Shown here: piece by piece, positions 6,605 through 6,920 of the stretch
Position numbering within the stretch: position 1 is the first letter of the stretch
How the letters are laid out: each line of letters opens with the position of its first letter
Source of the DNA: DASVEE01 sp036399695
Lineage (GTDB): Bacteria; Acidobacteriota; Thermoanaerobaculia; Gp7-AA8
DNA length: 6,920 nucleotides
Assembly (NCBI GenBank): GCA_036399695.1
Contig: DASWMP010000407.1
Coordinates: 1 to 6,920, forward strand
Direction of reading: 5' to 3'
Position numbers and translations under genes: made by a program
Notes under the pieces: model-generated
Told to the model about the DNA's origin: nothing
What the model saw: the letters and a program-made list of their open reading frames with translations, nothing else
Database searches by the model: none

Positions 6605-6920
6605 GAGCCGCGACGTAGCCTTGGAGCGCCGGCTCTGCGTCCGCGGACAGTTCTGCTGCCACGAAGCCGGGCGGTATGAGTTGTCATCCCTCGCTCGACG
6701 CTTCTAATGACACGCTTTTCCGCGGTCGTGAGATCAACGACTTCCGGACGCTTGCGCGTCCACTCTCCGCGGAGTTTGGAGTGCGGCAGCGACGCTTCAT
6801 CAGTTGCCGCTTTCACAGAGTCGCGGCGGCGAGCCGCGGCCCGCGCGGTGCACCAGCAAGCGGGGCGGAAGCTCGACGCTTCCGCTATCGGAAAGCGGCA
6901 GCTGGTGAACCGTCGCTGCC
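6605..6920. other. Gene-free, hairpin-rich region after lanB
   Basis: No frame here has a ribosome binding site or recognisable protein. The stretch is dense in small inverted repeats: the palindrome GTCCGCGGAC (6639-6648); TGTCAT/ATGACA (6682-6687 and 6707-6712); a GGACGC-TTGC-GCGTCC hairpin (6746-6761); and the palindrome CTCCGCGGAG (6765-6774). The 12-mer GCTCGACGCTTC occurs twice (6693-6704 and 6871-6882), with a shorter copy at 6790-6798. It resembles a patchwork of intergenic repeat elements. No hairpin plus T-run terminator for lanB is evident; the 6746-6761 hairpin is the nearest candidate. No transporter or protease gene begins before the window ends. Confidence 0.6.
6785..6920. repeat. 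30-bp inverted repeat pair enclosing two hairpins
   Basis: Bases 6785-6814 and 6891-6920 are inverted copies with 27 of 30 positions matching, separated by 76 bases. The interior holds CGCGGC-GGCGA-GCCGCG (6822-6838) and the perfect GCGGAAGC-TCGAC-GCTTCCGC hairpin (6865-6885). The right arm reaches the last base of the window, so the element may extend further. It has the look of a REP/MITE-like non-coding repeat, since there is no room for a transposase. Confidence 0.75.

Noticed and set aside
6541..6816. A 91-codon minus-strand frame in the region after lanB
   Set aside because: It overlaps the end of lanB and runs through the hairpin-rich repeats, without a recognisable motif or clear ribosome binding site.

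Overview
This 6.9 kb window is GC-rich DNA from a Gram-negative-type bacterium. The codon use, gene styles and repeat-laden intergenic spaces suggest a soil Acidobacteriota-like lineage, but no rRNA or other marker gene confirms this. It carries a compact class I lanthipeptide (RiPP) locus on the plus strand, next to a divergently transcribed secreted metallopeptidase gene.

Layout. Positions 1-40 hold a perfect 8-bp hairpin behind the peptidase gene. Positions 41-2089 (minus) encode a 682-residue exported zinc peptidase with HEMGH and a distal Glu; its start is best placed at a GTG behind a consensus Shine-Dalgarno site. Positions 2090-2224 are a divergent control region containing the palindrome CGTCAC-AAC-GTGACG. 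Positions 2225-2380 encode a 51-residue peptide with a strong ribosome binding site, a leader motif of the LxLxxETIxxL type and a C-terminal Ser/Thr/Cys segment (TMLSPRFCCP). This is the likely lanthipeptide precursor. A 12-bp GC hairpin follows at 2403-2429, then a long imperfect palindrome built from 9-bp ATGGGACNN units (2448-2573). The reading frame of the LanC cyclase opens inside that palindrome. LanC (to 3773) and the LanB dehydratase (3770-6604) overlap by ATGA and are translationally coupled. The last 316 bases hold no convincing gene but are full of inverted repeats, including one 30-bp inverted pair that runs to the window edge.

How it should work. LanB would glutamylate and eliminate Ser/Thr of the precursor to Dha/Dhb, using tRNA-Glu as the family does. 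LanC would then close (methyl)lanthionine rings with the cysteines near the C terminus. All residues I could compare from memory with NisB and NisC active sites are present, so both enzymes look functional. No transporter, leader protease, immunity gene or regulator is visible. The gene order is lanA-lanC-lanB. The most unusual points are the very short putative core with adjacent terminal cysteines, the hairpin between precursor and enzymes, and the repeat palindrome that overlaps the start of lanC.
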